In this document: positions 23,079 to 29,405 of the stretch, in pieces | Layout of the letters: every line of letters begins with the position of its first letter | Numbering within the stretch: the stretch's first letter is position 1 | Assembly: GCA_001673575.1 (NCBI GenBank) | Contig: LZME01000007.1 | Coordinates: 21,545 to 85,544, forward strand | Origin: Mycolicibacter heraklionensis | GTDB lineage: Bacteria; Actinomycetota; Actinomycetes; Mycobacteriales; Mycobacteriaceae | DNA: 64,000 nucleotides | Direction: 5' to 3' | The notes under the pieces: model-generated | Seen by the model: only the letters and a program-made list of their open reading frames with translations | What the model was told of the DNA's origin: nothing | Databases searched by the model: none | Translations under genes and position numbers: made by a program

Positions 23079-24356
23079 CTACAGCGCCCCGCCGAACTCG
23101 TCCGGCAACTGCGCGGAGGCGTCGAAGTCCTCCAAGCCGGTCAGCTCATGGCCCATCCGGTCGCGCTTGGTCAGCAGGTAACGGATGTTCTCCGAGTTGG
23201 CCCGCACCGGCAGCGGCACTCGCTCGATGATGTGCAGGCCGTAGCCGTCCAGCCCGACGCGCTTGGCCGGGTTGTTGGTGAGCAACCGCATCGAACGAAC
23301 ACCGAGGTCCGAGAGGATCTGGGCCCCGATTCCGTAGTCACGGGCGTCGGCCGGCAAGCCCAGTTTGAGGTTGGCGTCGACGGTGTCGTCGCCGGCGTCC
23401 TGCAGCTGGTAGGCCTGCAGTTTGTGCAGCAGACCGATGCCGCGACCCTCGTGGCCACGCATGTAGAGCACCACCCCGCGGCCCTCCTGCGCGACCATCG
23501 CCAGCGCCGCATCCAGTTGCGGGCCACAGTCACAGCGCCGGGAGCCGAAAACATCGCCGGTCAGGCACTCCGAGTGCACGCGCACGAGCACGTCGTCGCC
23601 GTCGTTGTTCGGCCCGGCGATCTCGCCGCGGACCAGCGCGACATGCTCGACGTCCTCGTAGATACTGGTGTAGCCGACCGCCCGGAACTCGCCGTGGCGG
23701 GTCGGGATGCGGGCTTCAGCGACCCGTTCGATGTGCTTCTCGTGCTTGCGCCGCCACTCGATCATGTCGGCGATGGAGATCAGGGCCAGGCCGTGCTCGT
23801 CGGCGAAGACCCGCAGCTCTTCGGTCTGGGCCATTGCGCCCTCGTCCTTTTGGCTGACGATCTCGCAGATCGCGCCGGCGGGCTGCAGGCCGGCCATCCG
23901 GGCCAGGTCGACCGCGGCCTCGGTGTGGCCCGGCCGACGTAGTACCCCGCCGTCCTTGGCGCGCAGCGGCACCACGTGACCGGGGCGGGTGAAGTCGTCG
24001 GCGACACTGCCCGGGTCTGCCAGCAGGCGCATTGTGGTGGCCCGGTCGGAGGCTGAAATCCCGGTTCCGACATTGTTTTTCGCGTCGACGGTCACGGTGT
24101 AGGCGGTGCCGTGCTTGTCCTGGTTCACCGCGTACATCGGCAGCAGGCCGAGCTTGTCGCAGATGGCGCCGTCCAGGGGCACACACAGATATCCGGAGGT
24201 GTAGCGCACCATGAACGCCACCAGCTCGGGGGTGGCCTTCTCGGCGGCGAAGATCAGATCGCCTTCATTTTCGCGGTCCTCGTCGTCGATGACGACGACG
24301 GCCTTGCCGGCCGCGATGTCGGCAACCGCCCGCTCGACGGTGTCCAACTTCGTCAT
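23079..24356 (-). CDS. ribBA: Bifunctional DHBP synthase / GTP cyclohydrolase II
   Basis: A 425-residue fusion opening two branches of riboflavin synthesis. The N-terminal RibB domain has [17 protein letters not shown] and [28 protein letters not shown]. The C-terminal RibA domain has the zinc motif [15 protein letters not shown] and [14 protein letters not shown] 24356 ([13 protein letters not shown]) has AAGGTGG 7 bases upstream and matches M. tuberculosis RibA2; the open frame continues 23 codons further upstream. It lies 97 bp after the displaced ribC tail, so it was probably co-transcribed with ribC before the element inserted. Confidence 0.97.
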   Translation of the reverse strand: MTKLDTVERAVADIAAGKAVVVIDDEDRENEGDLIFAAEKATPELVAFMVRYTSGYLCVPLDGAICDKLGLLPMYAVNQDKHGTAYTVTVDAKNNVGTGISASDRATTMRLLADPGSVADDFTRPGHVVPLRAKDGGVLRRPGHTEAAVDLARMAGLQPAGAICEIVSQKDEGAMAQTEELRVFADEHGLALISIADMIEWRRKHEKHIERVAEARIPTRHGEFRAVGYTSIYEDVEHVALVRGEIAGPNNDGDDVLVRVHSECLTGDVFGSRRCDCGPQLDAALAMVAQEGRGVVLYMRGHEGRGIGLLHKLQAYQLQDAGDDTVDANLKLGLPADARDYGIGAQILSDLGVRSMRLLTNNPAKRVGLDGYGLHIIERVPLPVRANSENIRYLLTKRDRMGHELTGLEDFDASAQLPDEFGGAL

Positions 24357-24452
24357 CTGTGCCACCTTGGTTTCGCCGTCGGAAAGCGCCCCGTCGGCGC
24401 AACCCGCCCATCCAGTATGAACCACCCCAGACCCAGGGTTTGCCCCGTGGAC

Positions 24453-24499
24453 TCATTCCGTGGGCTTTGTCACCAGTCTCTCGACGTACTTGGCGAGTA
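24453..24499 (-). pseudogene. Displaced native 3' end of ribC
   Basis: Read on the minus strand, this stretch encodes LAKYVERLVTKPTE and a TGA at 24453-24455. That is the expected last part of riboflavin synthase: the intact ribC at 40718-41320 ends IAKYVERLLSRS. It lies in the correct orientation and position, just upstream of ribBA, and has no start or upstream coding sequence. It is best explained as the ribC tail cut off by integration of the 16-kb element. Confidence 0.85.
24480..24496. other. Left attachment-site half (ribBA side)
   Basis: CTCGACGTACTTGGCGA matches the right-hand copy at 40739-40755 in 14 of 17 positions, and the last seven bases (24490-24496) are identical. Sequence on the ribBA side is the native ribC tail; sequence on the other side is element DNA. 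The identical TTGGCGA is a plausible strand-exchange overlap for a tyrosine integrase. Confidence 0.7.
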
Positions 24500-24560
24500 G
24501 CCGAGAGCTATGCGGTGTGCTGACCAGCAGAAATGCAGGTTGGAACGCAGCGTTGTGGCA

Positions 24561-24575
24561 CAAATATGTTGAGCG
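24561..24575. repeat. 15-bp inverted copy of the right attachment region
   Basis: CAAATATGTTGAGCG is the exact reverse complement of 40737-40751 at the other end of the element. A third, 10-bp partial copy (AATATGTTGA) lies at 40647-40656 next to the right integrase. These could be integrase binding sites; the role is inferred. Confidence 0.6.
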
Positions 24576-24617
24576 CAGCTAAGTCGCTTCCCTGAACGGA
24601 AACGGAACCACCGCCAG

Positions 24618-25172
24618 ATGACCGCTCTCCACTCTGTCAAGTCCACCATCACCCCGGATGCCCACGACGTCACCGCCCGGTACTCCACCGGATCGCGTCT
24701 GTGGCTGACTACCTGTGTCTGCGGCTGGTGGGCCATGCCATGCCACACAACGGAGGAAGCCGACGTGCTCGGGGAACTCCACTACGAGCACGTGGCCGAC
24801 ATCCCCGGCGACTTGTCGGACGCGGCTGGCACCCTGCAGGCCATGACCGCCGCCCGACCCGATCTGGTGGACGTTGGGCCCGCCACACCCCCGCCCGCCT
24901 GGTTCCCGCCCGACGCATTGCCGGACTGGCAGGACCGCACCACGCAGCGCGGCGTCGAGCAATTCTGCGAATGGAGCCGCGACGTCGCCGACGGCGTGGC
25001 GATCGCATGCTCTGACGTCGTGGTCGCTGGCCGCGTGATGCGTTCCACGCCACGCGTCCACATGACCGACGAGCCCCCCGCCGCCGGCTGGACCGTCCAG
25101 CAGGCCCGGGAAGTGGCGGCCCGGATCATCGCCGCCGCCGACTTCATCGACCAGGCGTCGGTGATCGCATGA
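24618..25172 (+). CDS. Hypothetical element protein with C-x-C...H-x2-H finger
   Basis: A 184-residue protein of unknown function. Cys33, Cys35 (CVCGW), Cys42, His55 and His58 form a plausible zinc-binding site near the N-terminus. The C-terminal half is acidic/hydrophobic and ends with a helix containing VQQAREVAARIIAAADFID. Its stop overlaps the start of the left integrase by 4 bp (ATGA), so the two are translated together. It is the first element gene inside the left end. A DNA-binding or regulatory partner of the integrase is possible but unproved. Confidence 0.7.
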   Translation: MTALHSVKSTITPDAHDVTARYSTGSRLWLTTCVCGWWAMPCHTTEEADVLGELHYEHVADIPGDLSDAAGTLQAMTAARPDLVDVGPATPPPAWFPPDALPDWQDRTTQRGVEQFCEWSRDVADGVAIACSDVVVAGRVMRSTPRVHMTDEPPAAGWTVQQAREVAARIIAAADFIDQASVIA

Positions 25173-26212
25173 GCACAGCGAACGCCACGAACGCCGCGCG
25201 ACTCGCCCGCCAGCGTGCGCACCGCCTCGGCCTGCACTTCCATCAGACCGGGGCAATGGGCACGCTGACGGACTCGGACGGCACCGTACTGGCGCAAGGC
25301 CCGCTGGACGAGGTGAACGCCTACCTGGTGGCGCGGTCCAACCCACGGCCGTCGGGGCCAGCACCCATTACTAGCGCACCACCGGACTGGGTCGAATTGG
25401 TGGACGAATACCTGCGGACGCTGTCCGCGGCGGGACAGCGCCCCGGAAGTATCCGGCTACGCCGAATCCAGCTGTACCGAATGGCGCGGGAACTGAATTG
25501 TCCACCGGAGGGCGTGACCAGCGCGGCACTGCTGGGATGGTTTGGCCGCCAACAGGATTGGTCGCCGGAAGCGCGTCATTCATATCGATGTGCGGTGCGG
25601 GGATTTTTCGGATGGGCACACAAATTCGACCGCACCCCAACGAACTACGCTGCGGTCCTGCCAAAGGTACGGATTCCGAAGGCACCGCCACGTCCAGCAT
25701 CCGATCAAGCGTGGTCCACGGCAATGGCTGCGGCGTCGCCACGAGTTCGGCTGATGTTGCGGCTGGCCGGCGAGGCAGGGCTACGCCGCGCCGAAGTCGC
25801 CCAAGTGCACACCCACGACCTGATCGACCTCGACGGCAGGCCCAACCTCATCGTGAACGGCAAGGGCGGCAAGCGGCGCGTCCTCCCGATCACGGCCTCG
25901 CTCGCCGACGAGATCCGCGCCGGGGCGGCAGGGCACACTGCTGGCATGCAGCCCCGGGGGTACCTCTTCCCCGACGGTTCGGGTGGGCACATCACCGCCG
26001 ATCATGTAGGGCGGATGGTCAAAATGGTGCTGCCTCCAGGCTGGACAATGCACCAGCTGCGGCACAGGTTCGCCACCAAGGCTTACCGCGGTAGCGGGAA
26101 CCTGCGGGCGGTCCAGGACCTACTCGGCCACGAGTCCGTCGCAACAACCCAGCGATACACCGCCGTCGATGGTGACGAGCTGCGGGCAGCCATGCTGGCC
26201 GCGAGCGAATAG
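25169..26212 (+). CDS. Tyrosine recombinase/integrase (left copy)
   Basis: A 347-residue phage-integrase family protein. The catalytic set is visible: R206 (GLRRAE), H295 and R298 (HQLRH), H321 (LGHES) and Y330. A SAM-like N-terminal core-binding domain spans about residues 72-160. It lies about 0.7 kb inside the left end and points into the element. It is clearly different from the second integrase at the right end. Whether it or the right copy integrates the element at ribC cannot be told from sequence; it may come from a second, older element. Confidence 0.93.
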   Translation: MSTANATNAARLARQRAHRLGLHFHQTGAMGTLTDSDGTVLAQGPLDEVNAYLVARSNPRPSGPAPITSAPPDWVELVDEYLRTLSAAGQRPGSIRLRRIQLYRMARELNCPPEGVTSAALLGWFGRQQDWSPEARHSYRCAVRGFFGWAHKFDRTPTNYAAVLPKVRIPKAPPRPASDQAWSTAMAAASPRVRLMLRLAGEAGLRRAEVAQVHTHDLIDLDGRPNLIVNGKGGKRRVLPITASLADEIRAGAAGHTAGMQPRGYLFPDGSGGHITADHVGRMVKMVLPPGWTMHQLRHRFATKAYRGSGNLRAVQDLLGHESVATTQRYTAVDGDELRAAMLAASE

Positions 26213-26225
26213 GAGGATCGACAAC

Positions 26226-26825
26226 GTGGATCCCGAGACTGCCGCCGCACCGACGTCGGAGGTCGTGGCGGGCGAGCTGGCATGGGGAGCGGAGGCCGAG
26301 CCGGTCGAGATCGCGGCCGGTCCGTCGTGGCGGTTGGTGGTGTCGCTGGCCGCCAGCATCGTGGTGTCTGCCGTGCTGCTGGTCGGCGCCGTATGGTCCT
26401 GGACCCACCAGGTCGCTAGCGAATCGGCTAGCGAGTCGCTAAGGGGAACAACAACTTCCGCCTCGGCAATTGAACCACCCGTCACGCCGCCTCCACCGCC
26501 CAGCACCACCACGGTGGTGGCGGCACCTCCCGTAACCGTGACGGTCACGCCGCCGCCCGCCGCACCGGCGGTTCCGTCGCCGCCGGCCCACTCCGGTGTC
26601 GACGCCGCGTTCCTCGCCGAAGCGCACGCCGCCGGCACCGTCTCCAGCGCGGGCGACGACGACACCATCGACCTGGCGCACGTCGTGTGCGGCGACCCCA
26701 CCGACGGCCTCACCCTGCAGGAGGAGGCCGACGTTCTCCAACGGGCAACGGGCTGGAGCGCGCCGGCCGCCCGCAGCTTCGTCTACATCGCCGTCACCCA
26801 CTACTGCCCCACCCGAGGCCGCTGA
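26226..26825 (+). CDS. Membrane-anchored DUF732 protein
   Basis: A 199-residue protein from GTG 26226, which has AGGAGG nine bases upstream. It has a short cytoplasmic segment, one membrane helix (about residues 36-57, VVSLAASIVVSAVLLVGAVW), and a Pro/Thr/Val-rich linker. It ends in a DUF732-type domain with VDAAFLAEAHAAG, a Cys in HVVCGD and VTHYCPT. DUF732 is typical of exported mycobacterial proteins; function is unknown. Its presence on a mobile element next to an integrase suggests cargo that acts at the envelope. Confidence 0.8.
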   Translation: MDPETAAAPTSEVVAGELAWGAEAEPVEIAAGPSWRLVVSLAASIVVSAVLLVGAVWSWTHQVASESASESLRGTTTSASAIEPPVTPPPPPSTTTVVAAPPVTVTVTPPPAAPAVPSPPAHSGVDAAFLAEAHAAGTVSSAGDDDTIDLAHVVCGDPTDGLTLQEEADVLQRATGWSAPAARSFVYIAVTHYCPTRGR

Positions 26826-26881
26826 GTGCGAACAATGCGGCCAGCGCCGGGCCGCTCACCGAATAACGGCATGATGAGCCG

Positions 26882-27439
26882 GTGTGCGTACGCGGAATAT
26901 CCGGGCTTCTTGAGGTACTGGCTCACTGGCCGTGGGCGACCATCGCCGCGTTCCTAGCAGCTGCGGCGACCCTGTACGTGGGCCAGTCACAAATCAACGA
27001 ACGACGCCGACTCGTCGGGCGTGAGGCCATTGCGCAATTGAGCGCTGCCGTTCAAGGCTGGATTTCCGCGTCTTACCGGCTGCGCCATCAGAACGTCCCA
27101 GACTCACGGTCCGAATACCGGCAAGCAGCCGAAAACCTGTCCCGGGCAATCCTCGCCGTCAAGATGACGTGCAATGACGCAGAGCTAGTGCGTCACCACG
27201 GACTGATGCTCGTGGCGGCCACGGACTTTTCGGAGCGCGTCCAGGCTGCGTTGAGCAGTTCCGCAGACGAGCTCAGCGAACCGGACGCCGCCGTTCTGGA
27301 CGCGCTGGCCAACGATTTGGACACATCTTTCAAGGGCGTTCTCCTACGTGCCCTGAACGTGTACATGGAGCCCCCTCGTTGGCGTGATCGAATTCCTCAG
27401 TGGCTGCGCGACAGGCCACCAACTCCCGAGCAGGACTGA
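26882..27439 (+). CDS. Membrane-anchored hypothetical protein
   Basis: A 185-residue protein from GTG 26882. One hydrophobic helix lies near the N-terminus (WATIAAFLAAAATLYVG, about residues 18-34), followed by a mostly helical cytoplasmic domain with RLVGREAIAQLSAAVQGW and DTSFKGVLLRALNVYM. No family is recognised. It is the last rightward gene in the left arm, facing the small HTH gene. Position and architecture resemble accessory prophage genes that affect the host envelope or other phages, but this is inference only. Confidence 0.65.
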   Translation: MCVRGISGLLEVLAHWPWATIAAFLAAAATLYVGQSQINERRRLVGREAIAQLSAAVQGWISASYRLRHQNVPDSRSEYRQAAENLSRAILAVKMTCNDAELVRHHGLMLVAATDFSERVQAALSSSADELSEPDAAVLDALANDLDTSFKGVLLRALNVYMEPPRWRDRIPQWLRDRPPTPEQD

Positions 27440-27446
27440 CGATCGG

Positions 27447-27629
27447 TCAGCAGATCCCGTTAGCGCGCCATCGCTCCAGCGCCGACAATTCACGGCCGCG
27501 GTGAACGATCGCGTGCACCGATGCGGGGCTCCGTAGCCCCACTGCTGCCGCCACCTGCCGGTAGGACTTGCCGGCCGCCACGAGGCGCCGGATCCGCTGA
27601 TCCCGCACCCGCCGCTGTGCCGCTTTCAC
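27447..27629 (-). CDS. Small helix-turn-helix protein
   Basis: A 60-residue basic protein whose centre, RIRRLVAAGKSYRQVAAAVGLRSPASVHAIVHR, has the spacing of a resolvase/sigma-type HTH. It is small enough to be a stand-alone DNA-binding regulator. It converges on the membrane protein gene (8 bp between stops). Upstream of its start is the 1-kb non-coding block with palindromes, which could be its target. Confidence 0.65.
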   Translation of the reverse strand: MKAAQRRVRDQRIRRLVAAGKSYRQVAAAVGLRSPASVHAIVHRGRELSALERWRANGIC

Positions 27630-28181
27630 ACCCTTGATTGTGCCGGAAAAATGCGGTCCAAAACCGAACAGTCAGCACATCCGGTGGCACCGCCGAAAAC
27701 GCCCCTCTACCTGCACCGATCCTCCGGACCGTCTCCGGCCATTTCGCCGAATGCGATTTCCACTTTTTCTCGGGGGGAGAGCAAGCGAGTGCCGGGCGGA
27801 GGCGCCTCGGCCTCTTCCGCACACTTTCGACCCGCCCCCCTCCTGCCGCCTGGCACTCGGGTTGGTTGGGGTGGCGTTGGGGGCTGGCTTGCCTGGTGTG
27901 GGGCGTTGGGCTGGTGGTTGGACTGGTGTGGCTGCGCGCGGTGCGGCGCGGCAGAAGCGATCGTGTGGCATCTTCCGGATGGTGGCGTGCGGTGGTGCGC
28001 TGGCATCGCGTGGGCCGCTTAGTTCAGGTCGGTCGGTGTGCGGGTGCGCGGCTCAGTGATGGCCGGTTCGGGCGGGGCCGGGAGGCGGGGCCACTCAGGA
28101 ACGAGCCGGGCGGTGAGGGCCACGAGGGCAGTGGCGGCAGCTGAGCGGCTCATCCGCCATGCAAGGTCAATCAGCAGCTGA

Positions 28182-28206
28182 ATCGTGCTGCGAGTCGCAG
28201 CACGAT
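28182..28206. repeat. 12-bp perfect inverted repeat with 1-nt spacer
   Basis: ATCGTGCTGCGA (28182-28193) and its exact complement (28195-28206) flank a single G. The flanking CAGCTGA and CAGTTGG extend the symmetry imperfectly. Either a hairpin or a dimeric-protein binding site in the element's non-coding block. Confidence 0.7.
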
Positions 28207-28493
28207 CAGTTGGGCGGGCCGGCGCATCGCGGCCTCAGCACCAGGCTCTCGGACAGCGTGATCTTCGAGCACCATTGATGCCCGCGTCGCTCGGTGCCGG
28301 GCCGTGGCCCACCAGCGCGGGGCACCAGGGTGGCGCGGAATGGGGGCATGCAGGCGACACGCAAAGGTCGCGTCGGATCGCGTGCTGCTGCATCAGCCGC
28401 TGCCGATCGGTTGATCAGCAGGTCTTTGCTACACCTTTGCTTTGACGCACTCGACCAGCCTGCCCTCAGATGGGTCACGCCCGCGCGCGAATG

Positions 28494-28539
28494 CCCAGCT
28501 CACGGTAGGTGTACCGCGGTACAGCTACCGTGAGCTGGG
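28494..28539. repeat. 46-bp near-perfect palindrome
   Basis: Outer arms CCCAGCTCACGGTAG (28494-28508) and CTACCGTGAGCTGGG (28525-28539) are exact complements. The centre TGTACCGCGGTACA (28510-28523) is a perfect 14-bp palindrome. Only the single base pair between arm and centre (28509/28524, G and G) breaks the symmetry. With no spacer it can form a 22-23-bp cruciform. It lies about 100 bp beyond the stop of the leftward gene at 28644. A terminator, replication or recombination site are all possible. Confidence 0.85.
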
Positions 28540-28643
28540 ACGGGGCCGGCGGAGGCCGCCGGGAGCGGAGGCGGGGGTGGGGGATCGCGCATCGCTCGCG
28601 GGCTGGTCTCGGTAGCGGAGCGCGGGCCGCCGCCTTCGGTTGC

Positions 28644-29357
28644 CTACCTGGGTTTGTCGGGAAACTTTCCCGTCAACCAGTTGAAGCTAATGGCATCTCT
28701 TGCGCCGTGCTCTACGAGCGCAGATTCCGATAACTCAGTCAGCGATCCGGCGGCGTTGCGGCGCCAGTGAGTGCCGCGGGTGTCCGTGAAGGCGATGGAT
28801 GCGTTCTCGACTACGTCAAACGCGATCTCTTCGCCAGCGTCACTAAGGGGCCCTCGGACCCGGGTCAATGATTCACCAGGTGGCAGGAATCGCACGAAAA
28901 CGTGCCCGGCGACGGGTGCATCAGCGCCCCTGATCTTGAAGCGCAACGTGACCACGACGTCGTAGACGACGGCATCGGAACTGTTGAGGAGTGCAACCCA
29001 TTCAGGCGGAGCAGTGAATGCGCCTCCAGTTGCCTCGGGGCCACGAGGATTGACCACCCACGCCGTCACACGGTCGGCCTGCTGGCGGTGTTCCAACCAC
29101 TTCCGTGTCCGAGCCTCCTTGGACGCCGCCCGCAGAGCCACCGCGACCGCAGCGGTTGTGCCAATGGCGGCGAGCCATGTCGGCACATCACCCCACTGCG
29201 TCCGACCAGCGCTCATCCCCGTCACCGCGACTATCGACAGCAAGAGTGCAAACAGGGCGGCCAGGACACTCACCCAGACCGCCACCCGTTCGAGCCCCTC
29301 GGCAACAGTCTGCTGCGCACGTCGAACCGCCAGTCGTTCTCGCTGTTCTCGGCGCAT
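28644..29357 (-). CDS. Two-helix membrane protein of unknown function
   Basis: A 237-residue protein with a basic N-terminus and two hydrophobic helices (about residues 25-50 and 60-80). A soluble beta-rich C-terminal domain follows (PPEWVALLNSSDAVVYDVVVTLRF, HVFVRFLPPGESLTRV). Not a recognised phage structural protein. It follows the tape-measure gene by 48 bp on the same strand and is the last leftward gene before the non-coding block, a usual place for accessory genes. Function unknown. Confidence 0.7.
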   Translation of the reverse strand: MRREQRERLAVRRAQQTVAEGLERVAVWVSVLAALFALLLSIVAVTGMSAGRTQWGDVPTWLAAIGTTAAVAVALRAASKEARTRKWLEHRQQADRVTAWVVNPRGPEATGGAFTAPPEWVALLNSSDAVVYDVVVTLRFKIRGADAPVAGHVFVRFLPPGESLTRVRGPLSDAGEEIAFDVVENASIAFTDTRGTHWRRNAAGSLTELSESALVEHGARDAISFNWLTGKFPDKPR

Positions 29358-29405
29358 CGCGCCTGAGAATATCGGACCCTGCGGGCAATCGAATCGGATC
29401 CGGGG

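Larger units (their letters stand above)
27640..28640. other. About 1 kb without a convincing gene; G/T-rich and palindromic
   Basis: Several open frames cross this block on both strands, but none shows a ribosome site with a recognisable protein. Around 27859-27930 the plus strand is strongly G/T-rich with repeated G-runs (27859-27861, 27868-27871, 27879-27883, 27900-27903, 27908-27910), which could form a quadruplex. A 12-bp inverted repeat lies at 28182-28206 and a 46-bp near-perfect palindrome at 28494-28539. The block separates cargo genes from the structural genes and could hold a replication origin or control region. Confidence 0.55.

Noticed and set aside
24418-24425. Extended ribBA start 23 codons upstream
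   Set aside because: Extra residues are not conserved and ATG 24356 has a good ribosome site.
24357-24452. Possible FMN riboswitch before ribBA
   Set aside because: The 97-bp leader lacks the conserved RFN-element helices and is too short; none was seen before ribC or ribD either.
27638-28144. 168-codon plus-strand frame with a hydrophobic Trp-rich stretch
   Set aside because: It begins at a TTG without a ribosome site, its first half is not protein-like and the hydrophobic part simply reflects the G/T-rich DNA. A small membrane protein is not fully excluded.
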